Shown here: one piece after another, positions 42,222-50,846 of the stretch | Numbering within the stretch: position 1 is the first letter of the stretch | Layout: each line of letters opens with the position of its first letter | Origin: Pseudomonadota bacterium | GTDB taxonomy: Bacteria > Pseudomonadota > Gammaproteobacteria > Steroidobacterales > Steroidobacteraceae | Direction of reading: 5' to 3' | DNA length: 64,000 bases | NCBI GenBank assembly: GCA_023423935.1 | Contig: JAFAEQ010000033.1 | Location: forward strand, 62,001-126,000 | Notes under the pieces: model-generated | The model's database searches: none | Told to the model about the DNA's origin: nothing | What the model saw: the letters and a program-made list of their open reading frames with translations, nothing else | Position numbers and translations under genes: made by a program

Positions 42222-43406
42222 TCACTGGGAGCGCGAAAAGGCGAGCACGCAATTGCTGCCGCCGAAACCGAACGAGAAGCTGAGCGCATGTTTCACATGA
42301 CGTTCGACGTTTTCACTGCGGATCTGCGGGCCGCAAGCCGGATCGAACAGGTCGCTGTTGAGCGTGCCGGGCAGCAATCCTTTCTCGAGCGCGAGCATGG
42401 AGATCGCTGCCTCGACGATTCCCGCCGCACCCAGCGTATGACCCGTCCATCCCTTGGTTGAGCTCGCAACAGTCTCGGCCGGAAACAGCTCGCGCACCAC
42501 ACCGGCCTCAACCTCGTCGTTCTTCAGACTCGCCGTGCCGTGAAGATTGATGTAGCCGATGTCGGACGGTGCGAGACCCGCGCGATCGAGCGCATCCATG
42601 AGCGCTGCACGCGCACCGCGACCTTCGGGATGCGGCGTCGACATGTGATGCGCATCGCTCGATTCGCCGTAGCCGGTGAGCCATGCGCCGCCCGTGCCTT
42701 CGCGCTCGAGCAATGCGAACCCGGCAGCTTCACCGAGATTGATACCGCGCCGGCGCACATCGAAGGGCTGGCACAACTCGGGCGATACGAGCTCGAGAGA
42801 ATTGAATCCGAACAGGACGCTGCCGCACAGCGTGTCGACACCGCCCACGATGGCCGCGTCGGCCAGGCCCGTGCGAATCAGGCGTTCAGCCTGAGCGAAG
42901 ACCTTTGCGCTCGACGAGCACGCCGTCGCGACGGTGACGCTGACGCCGGTGAGCCCGAGCGCGTGCTGTACGAAATCGCCGATTGAATGCGGCGTGTGAA
43001 TGATGGGTCGACGCAGATCTGCCGGGTAGCGACCGTCGGCATCGAGACGCGTATAGGCTTCTTCGCTCGCACCGATACTCGACGTGGAGGTGCCCATGAC
43101 GACGGCGATGCGATCAGCGCCATAACGATCGCGCGCGGCCAGCGCGGCGCTGATGAAGTCATCGGTCACAAGACCGCGCCAGGCGAGCCGGTTGTTGCGA
43201 CAGTCCCATTCGCTCAAGGCTGAAGGAAGCGGTTGATCTTCGAGCCCGGGAACGCGCCCGATCCAGGTCGGCAGCGGCGAGGCACCGAAGTCATTGCGAG
43301 TCAGACCCGTTCGACGCTGCTGCAGAGCTTCGAGCGTCGCCGCACGACCATCGCCCATCGCCGAACATACGGTGAAGGCGGAGATGTGAAGCGGGCGGAT
43401 GGGCAT
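42222..43406 (-). CDS. Beta-ketoacyl-ACP synthase (ApeO-like)
   Basis: This 394-residue condensing enzyme elongates the aryl polyene. The catalytic cysteine is in TVATACSSSAKVF (near residue 160), the two histidines are in INLHGTASLKNDE (near 290) and KGWTGHTLGAAG (near 325), and the C terminus has FGFGGSNCVLAF. This complete triad, next to a triad-less partner, fits the KS half of a KS-CLF heterodimer. ACP lies 42 nt upstream and CLF follows at once, all on one strand. Confidence 0.88.
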   Translation of the reverse strand: MPIRPLHISAFTVCSAMGDGRAATLEALQQRRTGLTRNDFGASPLPTWIGRVPGLEDQPLPSALSEWDCRNNRLAWRGLVTDDFISAALAARDRYGADRIAVVMGTSTSSIGASEEAYTRLDADGRYPADLRRPIIHTPHSIGDFVQHALGLTGVSVTVATACSSSAKVFAQAERLIRTGLADAAIVGGVDTLCGSVLFGFNSLELVSPELCQPFDVRRRGINLGEAAGFALLEREGTGGAWLTGYGESSDAHHMSTPHPEGRGARAALMDALDRAGLAPSDIGYINLHGTASLKNDEVEAGVVRELFPAETVASSTKGWTGHTLGAAGIVEAAISMLALEKGLLPGTLNSDLFDPACGPQIRSENVERHVKHALSFSFGFGGSNCVLAFSRSQ

Positions 43407-43448
43407 GAAAAATATCGACAGTCAGTGCCGCGCGGGGAACCCACGCGA

Positions 43449-43724
43449 TCAATGCTTCGTGCGATTGGCCTCGATGTGCGCGGCAAGCGAACGCAGCGAA
43501 CTGAAAATTCGCACGTTGTTCTCGTCATCCGAGCGCAACTGAAAGCCGTAGCGCTTGGAGATCTCCAGCGCGAGCTCCAGCGCGTCGATCGAATCGAGGC
43601 CCAGGCCGGTCTTGAACAACGGCGCCTCGGGATCGATGTCGGCAGCCGACACTCCCTCGAGATTCAGGGCAGAAACGATGAGTTCCGCGAGCTCGCGCTC
43701 GCCTGCGGATTGTGCTGCGGACAT
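43449..43724 (-). CDS. Acyl carrier protein 1
   Basis: This 91-residue acidic, helical carrier has GLGLDSIDALELALEISKRYGF, with the serine that would receive 4'-phosphopantetheine in the LDSIDALE motif (near residue 44). It begins MSAAQSAGERELAELIVSALN; an upstream ATG at 43751 is possible. It is the first gene of the ACP-KS-CLF-halogenase operon and diverges from the chorismatase gene. Growing polyene intermediates would be tethered here. Confidence 0.88.
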   Translation of the reverse strand: MSAAQSAGERELAELIVSALNLEGVSAADIDPEAPLFKTGLGLDSIDALELALEISKRYGFQLRSDDENNVRIFSSLRSLAAHIEANRTKH

Positions 43725-43831
43725 TGAAAGAACCAGGTGTTCGTAAAGCATGCGGCGGGCGGGTCCCGTCGCGCGGCGCGAAGTGTATCATCCGCGTCCA
43801 CGACAATGACTGCGCATCCCGGAATCGAGCC
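43725..43831. promoter_or_regulatory. Divergent promoter region between ACP and chorismatase
   Basis: These 107 nt separate the divergent ACP (minus) and chorismatase (plus) starts, so both promoters must lie here or overlap the genes. I could not pick a convincing sigma-70 pair or operator. Confidence 0.45.
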
Positions 43832-44842
43832 TTGCAAGCCCCAGAGCTGACACCCGAACTGCCCGACGCCCGTCATCCTTGCAGTTCAGGCAGAGCGATC
43901 CGCGTTGCATACCATTCATCGTCCGCCGGAAATTTCCCGGCCGAGGCATTGGCGATCGTTCAGTTCGGCGGCCCTGTCCGGAACACCCCTAAGAACGCAC
44001 TGGGCGTCCAGGTCCGCCTGCAACCCATCGACGGGGACTACAGCGAAGTATGGTCGGCTACGGGACCGGTAAGACTCGGCAACCTTGGCCATATCCGCTA
44101 CGCCTGCGACGATCGGCATCTGTTCGGCGTAATCGAGCTGGATGAGCGCGAGCATGCCGACATCGCAACGGCAAGCGCGGTGGCCTACGCCGCGATCGCA
44201 GAATTCCAGCGCGACTCTTCGCATCCGCATCTGCTGCGGATGTGGAACTACCTGGACGCGATCAACGAGGGTAGCGGCGACGCCGAACGCTATCGTCAGT
44301 TCTGCATCGGTCGCGCCCGGGGACTTGCCGCCATGCAAGCCGGCGCATTCCCCGCAGCGAGCGCGATCGGTCATCAGAAAAGAACGCACATCCTGCAGGT
44401 GTACTGGCTCGCAGGCCGCTCACCCGGCACGGCCATCGAGAATCCGCGGCAGGTCAGCGCCTATCGCTATCCACGTGTGCATGGCCCCGTCAGCCCGAGC
44501 TTTGCGCGGGCCACGCTCAGCACTGATCTGACACTGCTGATCTCGGGCACCGCCAGCATCGTCGGACATTCATCGGTGCACGACGACGATGTGCAGGCAC
44601 AGCTCGAAGAGACGCTGCGGAACCTGAGCACGCTGCGAACGCTCGCGGCGACACCGAAGGACAGTGCCACACTGCTCAAGGCCTATGTGCGCGATCCCAG
44701 CGATGCACGGCGCATCAAGGAACGACTGTCGCAGCTGTTGCCCTCGGAATTTCCAGCCGCGCAGCTCCTCTATCTTGCTGCCGATATCTGCCGCCGCGAG
44801 TTGCTGCTCGAAATCGAAGGCGTGCAGCTCGCAAGCACCTGA
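43832..44842 (+). CDS. Chorismatase (XanB2/FkbO/Hyg5 family)
   Basis: This 336-residue enzyme is predicted to convert chorismate to a hydroxybenzoate (3- and/or 4-HBA) plus pyruvate, giving the aryl starter of the pigment. Visible family features are ALAIVQFGGP near the N terminus, the central HPHLLRMWNYLDAINEGSGDAERYRQFCIGR, and VYWLAGRSPGTAIENPRQVSAYRYPRVHGP, then FISGTASIVGHSS-like LLISGTASIVGHSSVHDDDV. The only sensible in-frame start between the divergent genes is TTG at 43832; an earlier GTG at 43712 would overlap the ACP gene. It is the only plus-strand gene inside the otherwise minus-strand half of the cluster. Confidence 0.82.
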   Translation: MQAPELTPELPDARHPCSSGRAIRVAYHSSSAGNFPAEALAIVQFGGPVRNTPKNALGVQVRLQPIDGDYSEVWSATGPVRLGNLGHIRYACDDRHLFGVIELDEREHADIATASAVAYAAIAEFQRDSSHPHLLRMWNYLDAINEGSGDAERYRQFCIGRARGLAAMQAGAFPAASAIGHQKRTHILQVYWLAGRSPGTAIENPRQVSAYRYPRVHGPVSPSFARATLSTDLTLLISGTASIVGHSSVHDDDVQAQLEETLRNLSTLRTLAATPKDSATLLKAYVRDPSDARRIKERLSQLLPSEFPAAQLLYLAADICRRELLLEIEGVQLAST

Positions 44843-44916
44843 GCCCATCGGTTCGCGTCCCGCCCGACGGATTCACGACTGTTGCGCCCTCAACTTTCCG
44901 GAGCAAGTCTGGCGAG

Positions 44917-46236
44917 CTAGAGATTGCTCTTCAGTGCTTTCAGCAACGCTTCGCGCGGAAGCTTGCCGAGATCGTTACGAGGCAAGCGCTCGAGGACGCG
45001 CAGCGGTCGCGGCAGAAATGCCGGATCGACGCTGGGTCGCAAGGCTTCGATCACCTCGGCGCCACTCAATCCCGGAGCCACCACGAGTGCTGCGACCCGA
45101 CGCACGCCGCCACTGGTCTCTTCCGACTGGAACACGATGGCGTCTTGCACACCCTCGATGGCCAGCAAGCGACGCGTGAGATCCGCCAGCGAGGCGCGCT
45201 TGCCCGCCACTTCGATCATGTCGGCACTGCGTCCCTTCACGGTGAAGCGATGATCGGATTCGAGCGACACTTGGTCCTGCAGCATCACGGGCGCCGGAAA
45301 CCACGCGGCACTGACGAGCGTGCCCTCTTCGGTCGGCTCCAGATTCACACCTTCATACAGTCGCCACGCAGTTTCATGCGCAGTGCGGCGATGGGCGAAC
45401 ACACAGGTTTCGGTCGAGCCGAACATCTCGAGTAACCGACCGTCCAGGCGGGCCTCGATTTCACGCGCCAGCGCCACATCGAGCGGCGCCGTGGCCGATA
45501 CGATCAATGAAGTCGGCGGAAACTCCACGGACGATTCGATCATCGCGCGCAGATGCACCGGCGTGCTGACGAGGATACGCGGCGCCGGGATTTCAGCGAG
45601 CGAACGCGCTATATCGGCAGGGAACAGCGGACGGCCGGAGTGCACGGCAATGCCGGCAATCAAAGGCACGAGGATGCTCAGTTCCATGCCATACATATGT
45701 TGTGGCGGCACCGTGGCCACGATTGCGCCAGGCTCGCGACCTTCGAGTGCCGCACGCATCTGTGCCGCGTTGTGCGCTGTGCTGGCGCTCACAGTGCGCC
45801 AGAGCTTTGGAAACGTCTTCGGCTGTCCTGTACTGCCGGACGTAAAGCCAATCATGCAGGTGTGATCTGGGGAAATCCGCACATCGGAAGGTTGGCCGGC
45901 AGCCGTTCGCAGCGCTGCCTCGACGCTGTCATCGTCGCAGCGATAGCTCCCCGCATGTGCCTGTTCCACTTCACTGACGATCTGCTCGGCACGCGATGAC
46001 GGCAACAGCACTGTGTGCCCGCGACTTTGCGCGGCGGCGTATGAAACGAGAAATCGATAACGCTCCTCGCACAGATTCACCATGAAGGCGCCGTCGGGCA
46101 GCGCGCTAGCAAGGGCTGTCACGTGGCCGAGGAATTCGCGACGCGAAACAGCCTGGCCATGACGATAGGCGACGGGTCGATCGGCTTCGCGACCCAGCAG
46201 CACCGGAGAGTCGGTATCGGTGAGCATCTGCTGCAC
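44917..46236 (-). CDS. Aryl acid:ACP ligase (adenylate-forming, ApeH/XanA2-like)
   Basis: This 439-residue adenylate-forming enzyme is expected to activate the hydroxybenzoate starter as an acyl-AMP and load it on an ACP. Motifs are the phosphate loop FTSGSTGQPK (near residue 133), PPQHMYGMELSIL near 180, GSTETC (near 270), KGRSADMI (near 335) and the C-terminal catalytic lysine in RNDLGKLPRE. It is shorter than acyl-CoA synthetases of about 550 residues, as usual for these cluster ligases. It lies 9 nt downstream of the KS gene on the minus strand. Confidence 0.8.
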   Translation of the reverse strand: MQQMLTDTDSPVLLGREADRPVAYRHGQAVSRREFLGHVTALASALPDGAFMVNLCEERYRFLVSYAAAQSRGHTVLLPSSRAEQIVSEVEQAHAGSYRCDDDSVEAALRTAAGQPSDVRISPDHTCMIGFTSGSTGQPKTFPKLWRTVSASTAHNAAQMRAALEGREPGAIVATVPPQHMYGMELSILVPLIAGIAVHSGRPLFPADIARSLAEIPAPRILVSTPVHLRAMIESSVEFPPTSLIVSATAPLDVALAREIEARLDGRLLEMFGSTETCVFAHRRTAHETAWRLYEGVNLEPTEEGTLVSAAWFPAPVMLQDQVSLESDHRFTVKGRSADMIEVAGKRASLADLTRRLLAIEGVQDAIVFQSEETSGGVRRVAALVVAPGLSGAEVIEALRPSVDPAFLPRPLRVLERLPRNDLGKLPREALLKALKSNL

Positions 46237-46245
46237 GCCAGAACC

Positions 46246-47487
46246 TCAGCGCATGCCGTCCGGCCAGCGACGGAAGATGAGCGATGTGTTCACGCCGCCG
46301 AAGGCGAAGTTATTGCTCATCACGAACTCGGTCTGCAGTTCGCGACCCTCGCCTGCGATGTAGTCGAGCTCGCCGCATGCAGGATCCACGTTGTCGAGAT
46401 TGAGTGTCGGCGCGAACCAACCGGTCTTCATCATCTCGATGCTGAACCAGGCTTCGAGTGCGCCGCACGCCCCGAGCGTATGACCGAGGTAGCTCTTCTG
46501 CGAGCTGATCGGCATGCGATGACCGAACACCGCGGAAGTGGCGCGCGTCTCGGCGACGTCGCCGTGCTGAGTCGCCGTGCCGTGGCCGTTCACATAGCCG
46601 ATCGCACTGGGCGACACATGCGCATCTTCGAGCGCCAGCTCCATCACGGCCCGCATCGTCGATTGCTCGGGACGCGTCACATGCACACCGTCGGAGTTGG
46701 TGGCAAAGCCCACCAGCTCCGCATGAATGTGCGCTCCTCGAGACAATGCGTGCTCGAGTTCCTCCAGCACCAGAATGGCCGCGCCTTCGCCAACCACGAG
46801 ACCATCGCGATCGCGGTCGTAGGGACGCGGCGTCGCTTGCGGCGAATCGTTGCGACGACTGGTCGCGAACAATGAATCGAACGCCATCGCTTCGGTCTGA
46901 CACAGCTCCTCTGCGCCGCCTGCGACCATGACCGTTTGTCGACCGAACTTGATCGCCTCATAGGCATAGCCGATGCCCTGACTGCCGGAGGTGCATGCGC
47001 TCGAAGTCGGAATGAGTCGGCCTTTGATGCCGAAGAAGATGCCGATGTTCGCCGCGGTCGTGTGCGGCATCATGCGCACGTAAGAGTTTGCATTGAGCCC
47101 GGCCGCATCGTTGCTCAAATAAAAGCGTGCGAAGTGACTGATGTCCGGCGTGCTGCCGATGGACGATCCGCACGCGACACCCGTGGCGCCGGACTTCAGT
47201 ACGGGATGGTCGATCAGACCCGCATCGCGCAGCGCGCTCTCTGCCGCAGCGACGGCCAGCTGCGACACGCGACCCATGCTGCGAAGCTGTTTGCGCGTCC
47301 AATGCTCGGGCGGTACGAACGACTCGATCGCGCTCGCGAGCCGCGTGTGCATCTCCGTGTAGCGGTCCCACTCGGCCATGAAACGCACCGTGTTGCGGCC
47401 GGCCCGTAATCCGGCAGCAATCTCGTTCCAGTGACTGCCGAGAGCCGATACGCCGCCCATCCCGGTGATGACGACTCGCCGCATCAA
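46246..47487 (-). CDS. Beta-ketoacyl-ACP synthase (ApeR-like)
   Basis: This 413-residue condensing enzyme has its catalytic cysteine in TSSACTSGSQGIGYAYEAIKFG (near residue 168) and histidines in YVNGHGTATQHGD (near 305) and QKSYLGHTLGACGALE (near 340), with SNNFAFGGVNTSLIF at the end. In aryl polyene pathways a second, homodimeric KS is needed for initiation or extension alongside KS-CLF. The start overlaps the ketoreductase stop codon by 4 nt, showing tight coupling. Confidence 0.87.
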   Translation of the reverse strand: MMRRVVITGMGGVSALGSHWNEIAAGLRAGRNTVRFMAEWDRYTEMHTRLASAIESFVPPEHWTRKQLRSMGRVSQLAVAAAESALRDAGLIDHPVLKSGATGVACGSSIGSTPDISHFARFYLSNDAAGLNANSYVRMMPHTTAANIGIFFGIKGRLIPTSSACTSGSQGIGYAYEAIKFGRQTVMVAGGAEELCQTEAMAFDSLFATSRRNDSPQATPRPYDRDRDGLVVGEGAAILVLEELEHALSRGAHIHAELVGFATNSDGVHVTRPEQSTMRAVMELALEDAHVSPSAIGYVNGHGTATQHGDVAETRATSAVFGHRMPISSQKSYLGHTLGACGALEAWFSIEMMKTGWFAPTLNLDNVDPACGELDYIAGEGRELQTEFVMSNNFAFGGVNTSLIFRRWPDGMR

Positions 47488-48209
47488 CAGAGCCCGCCGT
47501 TCACGGCGATCACCTGACGTGTGACATACGAAGCGCCGGGAGACAGCAGGAAGCTCACGACCGAGGCAACCTCCTCCGCCGTGCCCGCGCGCTGCATCGG
47601 AATGACTTTCAGAATCTCTTCGAGCGGCACGTGCTCATCGAGCATGTCGGTCGAGATCAGTCCGGGCGCCACGCAGTTGACGGTGATCTGGCGCTTGGCC
47701 AGCTCGATGGCGAGCGCCTTGGTTGCGCCGATGACGCCTGCCTTCGCAGCGCTGTAGTTCACCTGACCACGATTGCCGACGAGGCCCGACACCGATGCGA
47801 GCGTCACGATCCGTCCCGCCGCGCGCCGGCGCACCATCGGCATGATCAAGGGCTGCAGCACGTTGTAGAACGCATCGAGGTTGGTGTGGATCACACCATC
47901 CCACTGCTCTTCCGTCATCGCGGGAAACGCCGCGTCCGAATTCGTTCCCGCGTTGCAGACGACGCCGTAGTACGCGCCATGGGCAGCCACGTCCTCCGCC
48001 AGAATGCGTGCACATGCAGCGCGATCGGCGACGTCGAACTGCAACACGCGCGAATGGCGTCCGAGTGCTTCGATCTCCCGCGCTACGACCTGCGCCTCAT
48101 CGCGCCGCGAACGACAATGCACGACGACATCGAAGCCATCGGTCGCTGCACGCAACGCAATGGCGCGACCGATGCCGCGACTGGAGCCGGTGACGAGTAC
48201 GGAGGACAT
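47484..48209 (-). CDS. 3-ketoacyl-ACP reductase (FabG/ApeQ-like)
   Basis: This 241-residue short-chain dehydrogenase reduces 3-ketoacyl-ACP with NADPH. It has VTGSSRGIGRAIA at the N terminus (cofactor loop), CNAGTNSD near residue 90, the catalytic S-Y-K set in LASVSGLVGNRGQVNYSAAKAG (near 135-155), and VAPGLISTDML near 185. The gene precedes the KS gene with a 4-nt overlap and follows the second halogenase-like gene after a gap of 109 nt that carries CTAGC repeats. Confidence 0.88.
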   Translation of the reverse strand: MSSVLVTGSSRGIGRAIALRAATDGFDVVVHCRSRRDEAQVVAREIEALGRHSRVLQFDVADRAACARILAEDVAAHGAYYGVVCNAGTNSDAAFPAMTEEQWDGVIHTNLDAFYNVLQPLIMPMVRRRAAGRIVTLASVSGLVGNRGQVNYSAAKAGVIGATKALAIELAKRQITVNCVAPGLISTDMLDEHVPLEEILKVIPMQRAGTAEEVASVVSFLLSPGASYVTRQVIAVNGGLC

Positions 48210-48223
48210 AGGAGGTCGATAGT

Positions 48224-48250
48224 CTGCTAGATGGCTAGTTCGCTAGCCAG
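48224..48250. repeat. CTAGC-type repeat (copy 2)
   Basis: GTCTGCTAG, ATGGCTAG and TTCGCTAG units lie in tandem between the ketoreductase start and the second halogenase-like gene. Degenerate CCAGCAGACCAGTGGGCCAG units continue to about 48315. Related blocks are at 31034 and 56108. Confidence 0.6.
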
Positions 48251-48318
48251 AGTAGGACGTTGTGGACTCGAGCCATCTGTTTTGGCTGGCGGACCAGCAG
48301 ACCAGTGGGCCAGTTGAC

Positions 48319-49542
48319 TCAGCTCCGCTTGCACAGCTCCGCCACCATGTTCAAGCGCCGTTCGGGTTCGGCGACGAAAGGGTTGGTTTCATCCCAGGCG
48401 TAGCCGGCCAGGATCGAGCAGATCATGCGGCGGATGGCGGGCGGCTGCGTTTTCGAGAACATGATGTCCTGGAAGCGTCCGTCGTACCAGGCGCGCACGT
48501 AGACCCGGAACGTGTCGACGCCCTTGCGCAGCGGTTGCTCGAACTCCTGCGCCCAATCGACACGCTCGCCACGCAGTTCGCGATCGACGAGGGCGGCAGC
48601 CATGCTCGAAGAGCGCATCGCGATCGTCACACCGGATGAAAACACGGGATCAAGGAACTCCGCGGCATTGCCCAGCAGGGCGAAGCCCGGGCCGTGCATC
48701 GCCTTTACGTTCGCTGCGTAGCCACCGAGCTCGCGGGCGGGTGTATCCCACACGGCGTTCTTCAGGATGCGCGACAGGAACGGCTCTTCGGCGACCAGGG
48801 CACGGATGCGCTCATCCGCAGAAGCCGGGTACGCGTCGAAGAACTCTTTGCGCGCGACGCAACCGACAGAGCAGCGACCTCGAGGAAAGGGGATCAACCA
48901 GAACCACACGTCTCCATGCCGCGGGTGAACGACGATTTGAATCTTGTTGCGGTCGAACGAGCCTTCCGCGGCGCCGTCGGCCACGTGCGTGAACACGGCA
49001 TTGCGCACGGGAAAGGCCGAGGGAGTCTCAAGGTCGAGCAGCTTCGGCAGCGTGCGCCCGAATCCGCTGGCATCCAGCACGAATTTCGGACGGACTTCGA
49101 AGTCTCCATCGGCAGCGCGCGCCTGCACGCGCATCTGCGAACCCTCGTGCGAGATCGCCGTGACACGCACTTCATAGCGGATCTCGACACCCTGTTTCTC
49201 GGCTTCATCCGCGAGCAGCTTGTCGAAGCTGGCACGCTGCACCTGGAAGGTGGAATGGCGGCCTTCGGAGAACTGCTCGCTGAAATCGAAATCGCCGTAC
49301 TGATCGCCGCGGATGAATGCCGCGCCGTTCTTCAGCTGGAACCCTGCCGCCTCGACGGCTTCCAACATGCCCGCCTCGGCCACGAAGTCCAGACAGTGCG
49401 TCAACAGACTCTCGCCGATCGAGAACCGCGGAAACTTCTGGGCTTCGAGGATCAGGACGTTCCAGCCGCGACGTTTGAGCAGCGCACCGGCGATAGCGCC
49501 CGCAGGGCCGGCGCCGACGATGAGGACATCAGGTTGATTCAT
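48319..49542 (-). CDS. Flavin-dependent halogenase-like protein 2
   Basis: This 407-residue FAD protein differs clearly from halogenase-like protein 1. It has GAGPAG (residues 10-15), E33, GESL near 43-46, K71 in LKNGAAF as a candidate catalytic lysine, and the halogenase motif W213-F-W215-L-I-P. DPVFSSGVTIAM near 290 completes the flavin site. It could halogenate a second position of the pigment or act as a non-halogenating oxidase on the polyene. It sits between the glycosyltransferase (48 nt upstream) and ketoreductase genes in the minus-strand operon. Confidence 0.8.
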   Translation of the reverse strand: MNQPDVLIVGAGPAGAIAGALLKRRGWNVLILEAQKFPRFSIGESLLTHCLDFVAEAGMLEAVEAAGFQLKNGAAFIRGDQYGDFDFSEQFSEGRHSTFQVQRASFDKLLADEAEKQGVEIRYEVRVTAISHEGSQMRVQARAADGDFEVRPKFVLDASGFGRTLPKLLDLETPSAFPVRNAVFTHVADGAAEGSFDRNKIQIVVHPRHGDVWFWLIPFPRGRCSVGCVARKEFFDAYPASADERIRALVAEEPFLSRILKNAVWDTPARELGGYAANVKAMHGPGFALLGNAAEFLDPVFSSGVTIAMRSSSMAAALVDRELRGERVDWAQEFEQPLRKGVDTFRVYVRAWYDGRFQDIMFSKTQPPAIRRMICSILAGYAWDETNPFVAEPERRLNMVAELCKRS

Positions 49543-49590
49543 ACGGGAAGGGCAACGAACCGGTTCGTCAATGAACGGAAGACGCGAAAC

Positions 49591-50385
49591 TCACCTGAGC
49601 GCGCCGTCGACCTGCGCGGACAACGCACGGCGGCCAACGAGCTTGCGCCATAGCAGCATCGGCAGGCGCACGAGCATGCCGAGTGTCAGTCGGATATGCA
49701 GGCTCGTCATCCGCGCGTTGTCGAAGAACATGCGGAAGTGACTGACGCCATCGGTCGGATACGAGACGCGAGTGGGAATCCAGCGCATGGGCACTTCGAG
49801 CCAATGCAGCTTCACGATCATCTCCGTATCGAAATCCATGCGCGGACCGACCTTGCCCGGTTCGAGCAGGGGCGCCGTCGACTCGAGCGGATAGAGACGG
49901 AAGCCGCACATCGAATCGCGAATATCGAACGAGAGCGTCTCGAGCCACACCATGAAGTGCGTGAGATAGCGTCCGTAGTAGCGTGCTTTGGGAATGCTGG
50001 CATCGAACAGTGGACAGCCACAGATGACGCTGTCCGGGTATGTCTGCGCTTCGTCCAGAAACCGCCGGATATCGGGCAGGGTGTGCTGTCCGTCGGCATC
50101 CACCTGCAGCGCATGCGTGAAACCGCGTTCGCGGGCGGCGCGCAATCCGGTGACCACCGCGACACCTTTGCCGCGATTCGTTTCGTGACGCAGCAACGTG
50201 ATGTCCGGACGTTCGCTCAAACGGCGCAACTCAGCTGCACAGGTTTCGCTGCAGCCATCGTCGACTAGGAATACGTGCAGTCCATGAGCACTCACCCCGT
50301 CAACCACCGCGCCGATGGCGCGTTCATGGTTGTAAACCGGGATGACGGCACAGGCCGCAAAGCGAGGTGTCGCGCGCACGGTCAT
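49591..50385 (-). CDS. Family 2 glycosyltransferase of the pigment cluster
   Basis: This 264-residue GT-A enzyme has CAVIPVYNHERAIGAVVDG at the N terminus, VFLVDDGCSETC near residue 40, LRHETNRGKGVAVVTGL near 70 and the metal/nucleotide-sugar DxD in LQVDADGQHTLPD near 95, plus FDTEMIVKLHW near 185. It resembles GT2 proteins in xanthomonadin and aryl polyene loci, which add a sugar or phospho-sugar to the pigment head. A short hydrophobic segment near the C terminus may associate with the membrane. The gene starts 4 nt after the ACP 2 stop. Confidence 0.8.
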   Translation of the reverse strand: MTVRATPRFAACAVIPVYNHERAIGAVVDGVSAHGLHVFLVDDGCSETCAAELRRLSERPDITLLRHETNRGKGVAVVTGLRAARERGFTHALQVDADGQHTLPDIRRFLDEAQTYPDSVICGCPLFDASIPKARYYGRYLTHFMVWLETLSFDIRDSMCGFRLYPLESTAPLLEPGKVGPRMDFDTEMIVKLHWLEVPMRWIPTRVSYPTDGVSHFRMFFDNARMTSLHIRLTLGMLVRLPMLLWRKLVGRRALSAQVDGALR

Positions 50386-50389
50386 CGAA

Positions 50390-50644
50390 TTACGCGGGCT
50401 CTTGCTGCAGACGTTCGATCACAGCGGTCAGATCGCCGACCGTACGCACGGAACGAAAATCCTCGGCAGTGACTTTGCGGCCCGTATAGCGGCGCACATG
50501 ATCCATCAGGTCGACCACGTCGATGCTGTCGATCTCCAGATCGTCGAACAGACGCGCCTCAGGCGTGATCTCGCCCGGCTCCAGATCGAACAATTGGACG
50601 AGTGTGGAGCGGATGCGCTCGAAGATCTCGTCGTGTGTCTGCAT
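50390..50644 (-). CDS. Acyl carrier protein 2
   Basis: This 84-residue carrier begins MQTHDEIFERIRSTLVQLF. It has the phosphopantetheine site in LFDDLEIDSIDVVDLMDHV (serine near residue 38), a shape typical of FabD/ApeE-type ACPs, and an acidic profile. The ATG at 50644 is preferred to an upstream frame extension. It heads the GT2-halogenase-KR-KS-ligase operon; the acyltransferase gene lies 202 nt upstream on the same strand. Confidence 0.87.
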   Translation of the reverse strand: MQTHDEIFERIRSTLVQLFDLEPGEITPEARLFDDLEIDSIDVVDLMDHVRRYTGRKVTAEDFRSVRTVGDLTAVIERLQQEPA

Positions 50645-50846
50645 GTACGATTTGCTCCGGCTCAGGCGTCGCAACCGCAATGTGCGATTGCTTCACGGGA
50701 ATGCATTGTGCGCGTCGGCACGAAGACCGGCGCGTATCCAACTCACAACTGGAGCCCTCCCCGGGGGCACACTCTCAAGGACCGGCAAGGCGACGCGATG
50801 ACTGAAATCACGATGCACATCTAAGCGTGTGCTGCATCGATCGGGC

